From positions 62,001 to 126,000 of the forward strand of contig JACCGJ010013207.1 in NCBI GenBank assembly GCA_013407085.1: a stretch of 64,000 bases of DNA, given 5' to 3'. The notes below the pieces were generated by a model. That model searched no databases. It was not told where the DNA came from and saw only the letters and a program-made list of their open reading frames with translations. Made by a program: the position numbers and the translations under genes. Shown one piece after another: positions 36,558-48,003 of this stretch (positions within the stretch are counted from its first letter, which is position 1; each line of letters opens with the position of its first letter). The stretch comes from Atriophallophorus winterbourni. Taxonomy: Eukaryota > Platyhelminthes > Trematoda > Plagiorchiida > Microphallidae.

Positions 36558-37806
36558 CCAGGTTGAACCTCATCACTCGGCGTTTGAGGGTCGGTACTAT
36601 CCGTTTGCTTGCTTACGGCTATTACCTTGGACAAGCTCAACTTGACGTTTGGGGGTAGTTTTCCCCATTAGCTTTCCATTCACGTTTGATATTATCCGTC
36701 ATTTGAGTTTTGAAGAAGGTTAGCTTTAAAGTGCTAGGACATTGCCCTTTATAGTTGGCAGACAGCGGTATCCCAGAAGCATCCACAAGTATGGTATCTT
36801 TAATACCAATTGTTTCGGCTAGATATTTTCACTGTTTGTGATCGTGCTCAGACTTTTGTTGAGAAGGTACGTCAGCAGCATCTTCCGGAACACCAAGAAT
36901 TACAATACTTCTTCGATTACGTTCTTCACGAGATTTCTGCGACGACTTTCGCTCCCACCATGGTAAGTCTGCATGGATACGACATGTAGTCTCTGGAACA
37001 CCTCTAAGAATGTAAGCATTTAGGAGTACGTTTTCCACGTCCTCCGCAGATTGCAGCGTTTTTCTTAAAAGGCGAGGATCATCCGTGTGAGGATAATTCA
37101 GGTGGCGGTTTAATCGAACTATCGATGAGGGAGAAACCGCGGCCAATCTCAACTGACTGCAGAGTTTATACCACTCAGCTAAGTCATGTTTTTGCTTAGC
37201 TTCGAACAGCGTTTCCTGCGACTCGGACACGTTTGTACATATAACGCAAAGTTTTACACCCGCGGATTTTATTTTATGATTTGAGTCAGTCATTTTAGTT
37301 CTGGATTTTCTGAGTCCTTTCACGATTCCGTTAAGCCGAGGAGTCACTGATCCCAACGAACGCTTCTCCGTTTTAGTCGCCATCTGCGCGGTTATCTGGG
37401 CAAATGTTGGCCTGCTCGAGTATGATGGATTATCTACGGGCTCTTTGGCAGTAACCTCTTAGTCGGGTTACGACGGTGCCTTTATGACGTTTATTATCAG
37501 TTCATTCAGTTTTTGTATACTGAATTCCACTCCATTTAGACGCGTCTCAATATCATATTCAGGGGTTTTCGCCGCAAAGGCTGACGGTATTGATTTGGCC
37601 TTGCAAGCCAGACAAACAAAACGGACTCCAGGACAATTATCCGCATTAATACTCAATAATAAATCCGAGGTCAGTGATTTGTCGAATTTTACATGCACTT
37701 TCAACAAACAGGCGTAACACGTGACAGACCTCGCCTTAGGACTTACCGATTTTCGGCAAACCGTGCACATGCATCCCGGTGCGCTGTGTATCCTTTTAGG
37801 GTTCAT
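36480..37806 (-). pseudogene. CR1-like ORF1 with PHD-like cysteine cluster
   Basis: From ATG at 37806 (MNPKRIHSAPG) a cysteine-rich domain follows: CMCTVC, CYAC, then CLAC about 60 residues on, a spacing reminiscent of the PHD-type fingers found in some CR1 ORF1 proteins. Two in-frame stops interrupt at about 37465-37475. The same frame then continues from about 37383 to 36829 (SLGSVTPRLNG; CVICTNVSESQETLF; DLPWWERKS). ORF1 proteins bind element RNA and accompany RT; here only remnants remain. Confidence 0.6.
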
Positions 37807-38099
37807 CCGGTCAGGGTTGTGTGCAGTACTGTTCAGTGGTGTGTGCACAGGCAGTGGTTCTGTCGAGCGATCAATGATGAATATGGTGAGCGCGACGAAA
37901 AGCGTTGTTCACTAATAAGAGCAAAGTCAGAATTGATTCCGGCGATACGCTTCGGTAGTTGCTCTCACGACGTTGAATATATAACCAGTCGACGGCGAAG
38001 AATAAGATCTTTCCGATGACGTTAATCGCTTGGAGGACTTTAATATCACGATTATTTCGAATATTTAATCTGAAAAAACCCACCAGGTGCTAAACGCAT

Positions 38100-38400
38100 C
38101 AGTAGCTTCGAAATTAAAACAATAATCACAATTTAGAATTTACTAATTTTTGTCCAGGGTAGTTTGATTGGTGATCCGACAGTAGAATTGGTTTAAATCA
38201 GGTTAGTTCCTAGGCAACCTTATAAACATGAAATAAGGCAAACCGCGATCAATAAAGCATTAAACAAGTAACTCACATAGTTAATTTATTCAGGCTAATG
38301 GAACATTATCAAGTATTATTTAGCTAGTGTGATTTTTTATTTATCCTAAGCAATTTTCTTGGCAAAATTCAAGATACCAGATTAAAGACTTATTTGTTTG
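38100..38400. other. Unassigned spacer
   Basis: AT-rich; separates copy A from the next RTE-like element. No feature recognised. Confidence 0.4.
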
Positions 38401-38452
38401 GCCTCCTTCGGTCGATGTCGACCATGGATGTACATCACAAACGCGTGAAAGT

Positions 38453-38899
38453 TCAAGTTTTGCAGCTTTTTGAGTGACTAAACAGTCCGATTCGGGAGGA
38501 ACACTCTCTCCCGCAGCGCTGGCAACGATAGTCAGAACTCGGTTGTATTGCGTTAGTTGCACGTCGGCGGCGTGATCTGCGTTCAGCTGCCAAGAGCTGT
38601 ATCTGCTCCTCCCCATCATGCAGACGACGCTTTACACAGTGCCTCCAATGTGAGCGGTCGAGAGCAAGTTCTTCCCAACTCGCCGGGTCAATGCCAAGAG
38701 CTTTCATATCTCTTTTACAAACGTCTTTGTACCGCAAGTGCGGTCTGCCCAATGGTCGACTTCCTAGTTGCCACTCACATAGAGTAGATCTTTCGAATAC
38801 GACAGTTTCCATTCTATGACTGAACCAGCCAGCGCAGCTGCCGCTCTCGCAATAGAGTGAACATGCTCTGCCGACCACTTTGGAAATCACTTCAGCCAT
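38453..38899 (-). pseudogene. RTE-like C-terminal domain with CCH-type finger
   Basis: 148 codons open: GRPHLRYKDVCKRDMKALG, then RSHWRHCVKRR, ending in CQRCGRECSSRIGLFSHSK, a C-x2-C...H arrangement typical of the tail of this LINE class. It is separated from RT by frameshifts. Confidence 0.75.
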
Positions 38900-39233
38900 T
38901 AGCCACTCTGTCCAGCCACATATGTCAAATACGACGGATGCTTCGTGATGGAAAGCATTTCACTTCCGTTTATGTCTTGCTGGGTGTCCAGGTTTCACGG
39001 TGCGTACAGTAAAAAGCGTTCAGTCGACTGCGCTGTACACCATCTCAATATTTTGTTCTGTTACAAAGTCAGCTTGCGGTTTACCACGCCCAAAACGAGA
39101 GTTCACCACGGGCAGAATGGGAACAGCTTGCTCTGCCATTCCTTATCAACTCCGTGTCTACGAGAGGTTATCCGCAATGGTTGAACAAGGTATGTGAACT
39201 ATGAACTGATTCAAGCTTGACCGTTTCCAACAT

Positions 39234-40217
39234 TTAGTGATGGTAGTCGATACCAGTCCCTTGGCTAAGGACTTTGGTCTTATTGCTCATGCTTATTGTT
39301 AGACCAAAGTCTTTGCATGCCGACGAAAAACCGTCCATTAGAGACTGAAGGTGCTCCTGGGAGTGAGCAATAAAGGCTGCATCGTCGGCAAACAGCAGGT
39401 CACGGATTAGCACATTTCGTGCCTTTGTTTGTGCTCTCAACCGGTTTAGGTTGAAAAGCTTGCCATCATTTCGCGTACGTAAGTAAATACCTTCTGTTCT
39501 CGTCCTGAAAGCGTACTTCAGAAGTAGAGCAAAGAAAATGCCGAACAGCGTGGGAGCCAGAACACACCCTTGTTTGAAGCCTCGGCGAATTTCAAAGACT
39601 TCTGAGCTGAAACCGTTAAAATGGACTGAGCCCTTCATGCCTGAGTGGAACGAAATAACGAGCTTTAGCAGTCTTGGTGGGCAGCCTATCAAATTAAGCA
39701 TTTTGAAAAGCCCCTCCCTGCTGACGTAGTCGAATGCCTTCGTTAAATCAATAAAAACAGCGTATAATGGCATACGCTGTTCCCGACACTTTTCTTGAAG
39801 TTGTCTTAGGGAGAAGATCATGTCAACGGTCGATCTCCCCTTGCGAAAGCCACATTGAGATTCGGAGTAAATTCTATCAGCTAAAACTTGCAGCCGGATC
39901 TGTAAGACTTTAGCAAACAATTTGCCTACAACATTCAGAAGGGAGATTCCTCTGTAATTGTTGCAGTCGCCTCTATCTGCTTTATTCTTGATTAGCGTGA
40001 TGATCTTTGTGTCTCGCATCTCTTGTGGGACACCCCCCTCCTGCCAGCACTGAAGAAGCAAGTGGTGAAGCGGTTGTAATAATGCTGCTCTACCGCATTT
40101 GATGAGCTCAGGTGGAATTCCGTCGTCACCAAGGGCCTTCCCATTCGCTAAGCGGTCGATTGCTCTATTGAGCTCATCAAGAGTAGGGGGAGTATCTAGA
40201 TATTCAATAGTCGGCAA
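39234..40217 (-). pseudogene. RTE-like reverse transcriptase domain
   Basis: 327 codons open. Motifs in order: ANGKALGDDGIPPELIK, ITLIKNKADRGDCNNYRGIS, SQCGFRKGRSTVDMIF, YAVFIDLTKAFDYVSREG, RRGFKQGCVLAPTLF and the catalytic LLFADDAAF. The enzyme would copy element RNA at a nicked chromosomal site. The frame ends early after KVLSQGTGIDYHH. Confidence 0.85.
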
Positions 40218-40750
40218 CCGCTCGAAATTTCAAATACATGTGGTAAAACCGTACTGTCCCTAGAGTATAGGGAGGAGAAGTGCTCTACCCATCTTTCCAT
40301 CTGCTGAGTTTTGTCCACAATCGGGTCACCAGATACAGACTTAATGGGAGCCATTTTATGTTTGTTTGGACCAATGGCTCTCTTGATCCCATCATACATG
40401 CCGTGAAAATTTCCAGTATCCGCAGCTTTTTGGATACTAAGGCTAATTTCTGTCCAGTAGTCATTTGCCCATCGCCTTGCAGTCTGTTGGACCTTATTTC
40501 TGGCTGCTCTTAAAAGTCGTAAGTTTTCATCTGTTGGCATACCTTTGAACCTCAAGAATGCTGACCGTTTCTCATCCAACACAGCAGTCATCTCAGAAGC
40601 TTTTGCTTCGAACCAGTCGCTCGTTCGAGGTTTCTTCGGACCGAAAGTGGAAAGTGCGACTCGGCATATGCTGTTTTTAATCAAAAGGATTATGGCTTCA
40701 AAAAATATAATTACCGTAACAATTATCATAGAGTCGAACTAATAGGTATA

Positions 40751-40770
40751 TTATATATATATATATATCA
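40751..40770. repeat. Short (TA)n
   Basis: About 20 bp of alternating TA just outside the RTE-like element; the surrounding 40,735-40,965 is otherwise unassigned. Confidence 0.7.
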
Positions 40771-40964
40771 TTTTTTATATTATTCACACTAGCTTATTAG
40801 TCATGGGGCAATACTCAAATCCATGCGTATTTGAAACCGGTTGAATTACTTGTGTCAACATGTAGCAAAAGAGGCTAGAGCACGATAATAACTCAAAATT
40901 ACGGCAAACGTACCCATTCATCTACAAGCTAGGCATTCAAAACTTTGACGGGAACAGAAAAAAA

Positions 40965-41353
40965 GAAATAATTTGAGTTCTACATCGGAAGCTTTTGAAA
41001 TTCGCGAGGCGGCAAACAAGGGTTTGTTCTTTCTCGCACGCTTTTCGGCATTTTCTTTGCTATACTATTGAAGTACGCATTTAGAACGAAAACAAAATGT
41101 TATTTACCACCGCAAGCGGGAAACTTTTAAACCCGAAGCGGTTGACAGAACAAAACAAAGTTACGGGATGTGCTAATCAGTGACGTGCTGTTTGCCGAAG
41201 GTTCAGCCATAAATGCTAAATCCCTTAGAACAACTTCGGTCGCTAATTGACAGTCATTCGTCGATATGCAAAGAATTTGAGCTAACAATCAGCATCCAAT
41301 CTTCACAGTTGAAAACTGTACACTTGAACCACTTAATAATTTCACATATCTTG
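40965..41353 (+). pseudogene. Decayed RTE-like RT fragment
   Basis: Nucleotide and peptide matches to the RT region: GCTTTTGAAATTCGCGAGG (compare SSEAFEIR), TTTTCGGCATTTTCTTTGCT, TTGAGCTAACAATCAGCAT (compare GLTISM) and CACTTAATAATTTCACATATCTTG. It stops exactly where the hammerhead repeat cluster begins (41,354). Confidence 0.65.
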
Positions 41354-42065
41354 TAATGCTCACATCGCCCGCACTAATACACCACTACTGGTTTTTAGCT
41401 GTTTGCCATCATCAGGTGGAGACAGTAAGATTAGTTTCAGTAATCCTGAAACAGTGGATAAGTGTTAAACAAAGTTATACATGAATGCCACTGTTACATA
41501 GGGTTCGTACAACGAACCACCGGGTTCAAACCCAGAATTTAATATTGATTCTTGGTCAAACACTCGAGGCGCATATGCATGAGCAAATTAATGTTTTGCT
41601 CACATCACACGCTTAACATTGAATAACTTTTTGATTATGTGTTTGAACATCGTGGTTCGTTGTACGTACCCCATGTAACAGTGTCATTCAGCGTAACGTT
41701 GTGTACCACAGAGCCACTGCTTCAATGCTCACTAAACCTAATCTTACTGTCTCCACCTGATGACGGAAAACAGCCAAAAACCGGTAGTGGTGTGTAAGTG
41801 CGGGGTATGTGTGCAATTTATTACTTTGGTCGTTTATAAGCGCCTTGAGTGCTTGACCAAGAATCAGTTTATCATTCTGTGTTTGAACATCGTGGTTCGT
41901 TGTACGAAGCCTATGAAAGAGTGGCATTCAATTATAACTTTTGATACCGCTTATCCACTGTTTCAATGCTCACTGAAAATAGTCTTACTGTCCTCACCTG
42001 ATGACGGCAAACAGCTAGAAACCGCTAATGGAATGTAAGTGCAGGGGATGTGAGCAACACCACTT
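41354..42065. mobile_element. Retrozyme-like cluster in head-to-head arrangement
   Basis: One monomer (about 41,355-41,625) lies in the orientation of the 29.5-kb array; the next two (about 41,626-42,065) are inverted. Hammerhead segments: about 41,381-41,429 (minus), 41,743-41,798 (plus), 41,984-42,039 (plus). The first two have GAAA changed to AAAA in the core. The third keeps CTGATGA and GAAA but has a weakened stem III. The hairpin GGTTCGT...ACGAACC persists. Confidence 0.75.
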
Positions 42066-42199
42066 TGGTCATACATACTAATCACCTTTTCACTTTACAC
42101 ATTTGGCGCATTGTATACAGATTTTCGCACGACAATTTATCTGTCCTAGGTGATGAACATCTCAGCAGGATTATACAGAGTTTATTAATGTTTATAGCT

Positions 42200-44065
42200 C
42201 AGCGCCTGGAGCAGCTTCAGACAGTGGGAGAGATATGTAGCTCTCATTGGACGGCTAAAACCCGCATCGAGCTTGGCAGCCCCCAGTTCATAAAGTGCCA
42301 TCATGCCCGGGCTGCTACCCACATAAGATGCACAGGGATTGGGAATCAACCGACAACCACACAAGCGAAAGGATCTATTAAAAAAAGGTCAGTTCTGAAA
42401 CTGGTATCCTGGAACGTCCGGTCCATGCTTCCAGGTTTTCAAGACGAGGTATCGGATATCAGAATCGCAGAAAAATCAGCTGTGAATAAAAATGAGTTAC
42501 AAAGACTAAAGGTCGACGTAGCTGCACTGTAAAAGACCAGACACTAATAGGCTAACAGAAAAAGATTTTCGATTTTTGGAAATGAAGGTGTTCTGATGAG
42601 CCTCGACTGCATGTAGTAAGGATAGCCCCGCGAAACAGAGTGCTAAAAGCAGCGGAATCGAGCAGCAGCTTTAGCGAACGGATTTGGACTCTAAATCGGA
42701 AATGCATTACTGGTACTATTACGTTGGCCAACGTTTATGCACCGACGCTCTCTGCGTCGCCTTCTGAAAAAGAGGCTTTTCAACGTAACCTCACAACAAT
42801 CCTCAAAAACGTGCCACAAAAACGATGTAGTGGTATTGGTTGATTTCAATGCCAGAGTTGGTGCAAACTACGAGTCATGGCAAAACTGTCTCAGAAGGTT
42901 CGGAGTACGTAAACCCAATGAAAATGGACGCCTTTTAGAAATGTGAACACTGTTCTTTTTTGTGTCAGCAACGCTTTCTTTCAAACAAAACTACAGCACA
43001 AAGTATTTACGTAACATCATAACCCTTAGTATTGGCAACAGCTTGATGTTAATTTTATTAGACGTACTAATATAGAAGCGTAATCCTCACCAGATCATAT
43101 CAAAGCAAAGACTGCGACGATGACCATTAGCTGTTTTTTGCTAAACTAAGGCTTCCCCACTCGAGATTTCACCGACAAGGATATACGTCACACGCATGTG
43201 GCAACCTAATCTAGCTAGCCATCACAACCCCACTCGAATCAGCTTCAAAAAACTGGGAATCGATAAAAAGCTGCATATACCTGAGTCGCACTTTTTACTT
43301 ACGGCTCGAAGAAAGCTCGAACGAGCGATTTGTGAGAAGCAAAAGCTTGTGATATGACTGCTGTGTTGGATGATAAACGGTCAGCATTCTTGAGGTTCAA
43401 ATGTATACCAAAAGATGATAACATACGACTTCCAAGAGCAGCTAGAAATATGGTCCAGCAAACTGTAAATGATAATTAGAATAAAATTAGCCTCGGTATC
43501 CAAAAAGCTGTGGATATTGGAAATTCTCACGTTATGTATTATTGGATCAAGAGACAAAATCAGCAGATCAATAGTAAAGTAGAGCAGTTCTCTCTCTACT
43601 CTAGGGACATTGCGGTTTTTCCGCATGTACTTGAAAATGTCGAGCGGTTGCCGACTATTTAATATCTAGATACTCCCCCTACTCTTGATGAGCTCAATAG
43701 GGTAATCGACCGCTTAGCGAATGGGAATGGTGACGGCAGAATTCCACCTGAGCTCATTAAATGCTGTAGAACAGCAGTATACAACCACTTCAGCAATTAA
43801 TTCTTCAGCGCTGGCAGGAGGAGAGTGTCCCACAAGAGATGCGAGACACAAAGTTCATCACGCTATTTAAGAATAAGGATGATAAACGTGACTGTATCAG
43901 TTGCAGTGGAATCTCCTGAATTTTTTAGGAAAATCGTTTGCTAAATTATTACAGATCCAGCTAAACGTTTTGGCTAATAGAGATTACTCTGAATTTCAAT
44001 GTGGCTTCCGACGGGGGAGATCAACCGTTGACATGATCTACTCCCTGAGACAACTTCAAGAAAAG
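42200..44065 (+). pseudogene. RTE-like LINE, 5' part with endonuclease
   Basis: Begins with a leader ORF and the endonuclease start KLVSWNVRSM (about 42,396). Further endonuclease motifs are TLANVYAPTL (about 42,725) and, in another frame, VVLVDFNARVGANYESW (about 42,830-42,880). After decayed linker sequence the RT starts (AKLLQIQLNVLANRDYSEFQ, CGFRRGRSTVDMIYSLRQLQ; 43,930-44,065). It is cut at 44,066 by a CR1-like insertion and resumes at about 48,004. Confidence 0.8.
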
Positions 44066-45109
44066 CGACTCATTGTTGACGATCTAATGAAACACTTCGA
44101 GAATAATAAGTTGCTTTCGAGGAACCAGCATGGATTCGGACGAAATTATTCCTGTTTGTCAAATTTACTGGTAACGCTAGATGATTGGACAAAATCGGTA
44201 GATAAAGGACAAGCAATACACGCGTGCTACTTAGATATTTCAAAAGCATTCGATCGTGTTGACCATTCCCTACTACTGCAGAAGCTTGACAGGCTTGGTA
44301 TCACTGGAAAGTTGCTGAATTGGCTAAATGACTACCTAACAAATCGCACCAACCAGGTACGTGTTGATGGTGTATTATCCAAACCGATTGCAGCAACTAG
44401 CGGAGTTCCCCAAGGTTCAGTCCTTGGTCCGATCCTCTTTCTTGTTTATGTCAATGAAATACCGGAAATTGTTCGATGTAACATTTCGTTATTTGCGGAG
44501 GACATAAAGATTTGGCGCAGCATTCGTAGTCCAAAAGACTGTCTGCTATTACAAAAGGATCTTGATACGCTTCACAACTGGTCGTTGAAGAACAAACTGC
44601 CGTTTAACTTCAACAAATGCAGGATCATGAATGTGGGGAATCGAGTAAAGTTCACATATCACATAGGTTCGCATGTCCTTGAAAATTGCGGTGAAGAAAA
44701 AGATTTGGGTGTCTGGATATGCTCCAGTTTAAAAACATCACTTCAAACTAACAGTGTCTTTAAAAAAGCAACACGCGTTCTAAATCTACTCAAACGTGTA
44801 TTTGGGAAATATTCGCCCAAGATATTCCCAAGGATTATGAATACATACTTGAGACCAGTCATGGAATACGGTGTGCAGTCATGGTCTCCGTGGCTCAAGA
44901 GGGATGTGGAACTTATGCAGCGAATCTATCACCGCTCAACGAAACTAGTTCTCAGCATCCGAAACAAACCATATAAAGAAAGGATAGCTCAACTGAATCT
45001 GTTCGATTTTCCCTATCGACGAATCAGAGGAGACCTTATTTATCTACTTTACAAAACATTCATACCCCGAACCATCCGCCTCCGAAAGGATGATTACGCG
45101 AAGGGATAA
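43901..45109 (+). pseudogene. Chimeric RTE/CR1 RT ORF (402 codons)
   Basis: The first ~55 codons are RTE-like RT (CGFRRGRSTVDMIYSLRQLQ); the remainder is CR1-like RT joined in frame at 44,066. CR1 motifs: HACYLDISKAFDRVDHSLLL, SGVPQGSVLGPILF, and a catalytic box reading LFAEDIKIW where active copies have FADD. The D-to-E change would cripple polymerisation. The ORF has no ATG near its upstream end and is an accident of nesting, not a gene. Confidence 0.8.
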
Positions 45110-47742
45110 CGGGAAGGAAGTATTGACCCATGAATAGGTGTGGTCGTACTTCATCCAGCAGCGAACTCCACATCTCTCCCCACTATACACCAAAAAGTGT
45201 GCATACTCAGCAATCCCTAAAGTACAAATTCCGTGAGATTATCACTTTCACTCCCCTATACAACCATGTCCATTCATTCACTCGACAAAGGGGCCTCAAT
45301 GAATCGTCAATTCTAGATCTGGTTTTAACCTCCGAAGCAACAGCAGTGGAGTCAGTGCAGTATCATAGTCCTGTGGGGCTAAGTGACCATCTTGTGTTGT
45401 CCTTCGAATTCGTGTGCAACGCCCGAAGGGCGTCGGGCGACGTTAAGTTCATCAGGAGAGTCGATTACTTCGGCCTTCGCGGTGCCATTACGATTATGGA
45501 GGAAAAACATCTCGATCTTACGAATGCAGATACTCATTGTTCTAGTATGTTAAGTTATATCGGTACAAAACTAGACGACAATTCTACCTGTGTTCCCAAA
45601 AGGAAATCAAGAACATTTTGCTTCAAACTCCGAAGCCGCACTCGGAAGTGGATAGCCATGCGAAACTCCGCATGGGCTGCACATAAAATAACACGAACAG
45701 ACGCATCTTGGGAACACTTTCGTAGTTTTCGTAACAAGGTGACGTCCTTAATTCGAGAAGACAAGCAATATCACCATTTTAAGCTGATCGACCAGATGGA
45801 ACGACATCCTAAGTTGCTGTACACCATCGTAAACACCGCGACCAAGGTTAAACCAGGTGTATTTCCTATCCAGACAGAGAACGGACTGACTGATAATGTC
45901 AAGGATACAGCTGATGTCCTAATATCATTTTATGCGCAAGTATTTTGTCCAAAGAACGTGTCAACGCTGACGTCTTTGCCGCACCCACTACAAGTCGAAT
46001 GCCTTAGCAACATCGAGGTAAATCCTACGGTTGTGCGAAAGCATTTACGCGGACTGAACGTTCGCAAATCACCAGGAGAGGATGGAATAACACCCGCTGT
46101 TCTGAAGTCATGCGAGCTGGAGCTTTGTGGCCCACTAAGTGGTCTATTCAGGCACTCATTGAATACGGGAACCGTACCAACTCAATGGAAAACCGGTGTT
46201 ATCACACCAATCTACAAAGGGGGCAGTCGTTCTGATCCGGCGAATTACCGCCCCGTGACGCTTCTTTCAGCGGTTTCTAAAATTTTGGAACGCCTGGTGT
46301 GTGAACGACTTGTTGAACATCTCGAGAACCATCAGCTAATAACTTTCACACAACACGGATTTAGGAAAACATATTCATGCCTGTCTAACTTACTCACGAC
46401 TCTAAATGACTGGACGCAAGCACTAGACCAAGGGGGTTCCGTTCATGCCGGTTACTTAGATATATCCAAAGCATTCGACAGAGTGAATCACTCCTTACTG
46501 CTTCAGAAGCTGCAGAATGTTGGCGTCATCGGAAACCTACTAACATGGTTCACAAGTTACCTGTCTGGACGCAAAGTAAAAGTCAGAATAGATGGTGAAA
46601 CTTCTCGAACAATTGAAGCCACGAGCGGAGTCCCTCAGGGTTCGGTTCTCGGTCCGATACTGTTTCTCTTATTTATAAATGACCTACCGAACTTACTAGC
46701 ATGTAAGCTTGTTTTATTCGCAGACGACGTAAAAATCTGGACGAAGGTCAACTCTATCGAGGACTGTCAATTTCTGCAAGGAGATTTGAATAAACTGCAC
46801 CAGTGGTCAATCCAAAACAAACTGCCATTTAATTTCCGCAAGTGCAAAATGTTGCAAGTCGGAAAACCCTTTCCCTTTCCCTATACACTTGGCAGCCACC
46901 CGCTTGAATGGAGTACATCACAAAAAGATCTCGGAATCTTGGTGTCTGGCACTTTGAAGAACAGCCTACAGTGCGAAGCCGTCTACAAGCGTGCGTGCAG
47001 CTTGCTAGGTTTACTGAAACGCATTTTCGGACGTTTCCCACCACACTCACTCGTGAAATTACTAAACACTTACATACATCCTGTCGTTGACTACGCTGTA
47101 CAAGCTTGGACGCCATGGATGGAAAAAAACATCTCGCTCCTCGAACGAATTTATCACAAGGCAACCAAAACGGTTACCGGATTGAATAATTTACCCTTTG
47201 AGCAGCGACTGACCAGACTTGGACTGTGCACCCTCGAGCGCAGACGTATCCTACACGACCTCACTCTGACATATCGAATCATCTACGCGAAATCCCACCC
47301 TCTCAAACACCTCTTCAAGTTTCGTTCCGTTGTCCCCACACGCAGCCACCCTTTAACCCTTCAAATCCCACACTCACGATTGAATTGTCGTCGTCACTTC
47401 TTCGCTGTTCGTGTATGCTTCTTGTGGAATAGCTTGCCGATAGATATTGTTACCTCATCGAACGAGCACATCTTTAAACAAAGGTTACGAAACCTTATGT
47501 TGAGAACTACTGCGTTGGCCTCTACCTATTGATGTCTATAAAATTTTAACGCACGGAACTACCGTCCATCCAAAGATTCTTTTCCCTCAGTCTGTGTTGC
47601 CATTGAGGATTATTTTTGCTCCACCTATGAAGAACATGGATATGATCATACAAGTAACGATTTTTTTAATAATTTTTTATACGTATATCCTATGGTATTG
47701 TACAGCAATTTGCTTTTTTAACCATAAATCTTGAATCTTGAA
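45110..47742 (+). mobile_element. CR1-like LINE copy C2, nested in C1
   Basis: 5'-truncated inside the endonuclease, with an open reading frame to its natural stop (47,532), a ~200-bp 3' UTR and a 3' tail ACCATAAATCTTGAATCTTGAAT. The youngest-looking LINE in the window. The left edge is approximate; no clear target duplication was found by eye. Confidence 0.8.
45130..47532 (+). CDS. CR1-like endonuclease (C-terminal part)-reverse transcriptase
   Basis: 800 codons without a stop. Domains: end of the AP-like endonuclease (LYNHVHSFTRQRG, ILDLVLTSEA, PVGLSDHLVLSFEF; residues about 35-95), linker to about 290, RT about 310-570 with LNVRKSPGEDGITPAVLKS, WKTGVITPIYKGGSRSDPAN, GYLDISKAFDRVNHSLL, SGVPQGSVLGPILFLLFIND and catalytic LFADDVKIW, then the CR1 C-terminal domain (HPVVDYAVQAWTPW, IYHKATKTV, FFAVRVCFLWNSLP). 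The true start lies upstream of the truncation, so the first ATG is not meaningful. All RT signature residues are intact; without the endonuclease N-terminus it should not move by itself. Confidence 0.85.
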   Translation: MNRCGRTSSSSELHISPHYTPKSVHTQQSLKYKFREIITFTPLYNHVHSFTRQRGLNESSILDLVLTSEATAVESVQYHSPVGLSDHLVLSFEFVCNARRASGDVKFIRRVDYFGLRGAITIMEEKHLDLTNADTHCSSMLSYIGTKLDDNSTCVPKRKSRTFCFKLRSRTRKWIAMRNSAWAAHKITRTDASWEHFRSFRNKVTSLIREDKQYHHFKLIDQMERHPKLLYTIVNTATKVKPGVFPIQTENGLTDNVKDTADVLISFYAQVFCPKNVSTLTSLPHPLQVECLSNIEVNPTVVRKHLRGLNVRKSPGEDGITPAVLKSCELELCGPLSGLFRHSLNTGTVPTQWKTGVITPIYKGGSRSDPANYRPVTLLSAVSKILERLVCERLVEHLENHQLITFTQHGFRKTYSCLSNLLTTLNDWTQALDQGGSVHAGYLDISKAFDRVNHSLLLQKLQNVGVIGNLLTWFTSYLSGRKVKVRIDGETSRTIEATSGVPQGSVLGPILFLLFINDLPNLLACKLVLFADDVKIWTKVNSIEDCQFLQGDLNKLHQWSIQNKLPFNFRKCKMLQVGKPFPFPYTLGSHPLEWSTSQKDLGILVSGTLKNSLQCEAVYKRACSLLGLLKRIFGRFPPHSLVKLLNTYIHPVVDYAVQAWTPWMEKNISLLERIYHKATKTVTGLNNLPFEQRLTRLGLCTLERRRILHDLTLTYRIIYAKSHPLKHLFKFRSVVPTRSHPLTLQIPHSRLNCRRHFFAVRVCFLWNSLPIDIVTSSNEHIFKQRLRNLMLRTTALASTY

Positions 47743-48003
47743 TCTGAAGCTGAAGGTATTTTTACTCTGTAATGTCTGTTTTACTTGGAACAGTTTACCT
47801 TCAACCGTTGCTCACGCCACTAACTTGCATGACTTTAAAACAAAATTAGACGAATTTTTATTGCATTATTCGTTTCCAGAACACTTACATACTGTTTAAT
47901 CTATGTTCTTATATTGTTTATACACTAAAATTTCAATTTTACCATCCTATGGTTGTTGTTAAGCTTGTTGCTTTTTAGACCAATAAAAACCTTGAATTAC
48001 CTT

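Larger units (their letters stand above)
33705..38090 (-). mobile_element. CR1-like LINE copy A (minus strand), near full length, decayed
   Basis: Order on the minus strand: 5' leader (from about 38,090), ORF1, ORF2 with endonuclease and RT, C-terminal domain, and a 3' end of ACCATAAATCCTTGAATCCTTGAAT type. A short microsatellite tail instead of poly(A) is typical of the CR1 group. Its closest relative in the window is copy B on the opposite strand (52.5-57.06 kb). Multiple stops and frameshifts make it inactive. Confidence 0.8.
38400..40730 (-). mobile_element. RTE-like LINE, 5'-truncated (minus strand)
   Basis: Contains a post-endonuclease linker (FGPKKPRTSDWFEAKASEM; 40,196-40,729), RT (39,234-40,217), a decayed stretch (38,900-39,234) and the C-terminal region (38,453-38,899). 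No endonuclease is present, consistent with 5' truncation. It is the best reference copy for the other RTE-like pieces in the window. Confidence 0.8.
44066..48003 (+). mobile_element. CR1-like LINE copy C1, 5'-truncated, inserted in the RTE-like element
   Basis: Starts inside RT (LIVDDLMKHFENNKLLSR) and runs to a CR1-type 3' tail (AACCTTGAATTACCTTGAA). It is interrupted by copy C2: its C-terminal tail reappears at 47,785-47,900 as TWNSLPSTVAHATNLHDFK and LDEFLLHYSFPEH. The left host flank is CTTCAAGAAAAG and the right flank CAGCGCATGCC; about nine host bases seem lost at the junction relative to the copy at 39.78 kb. Confidence 0.75.

Noticed and set aside
45555..45764. 69-codon minus-strand ORF
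   Set aside because: Antisense to the intact CR1 frame.
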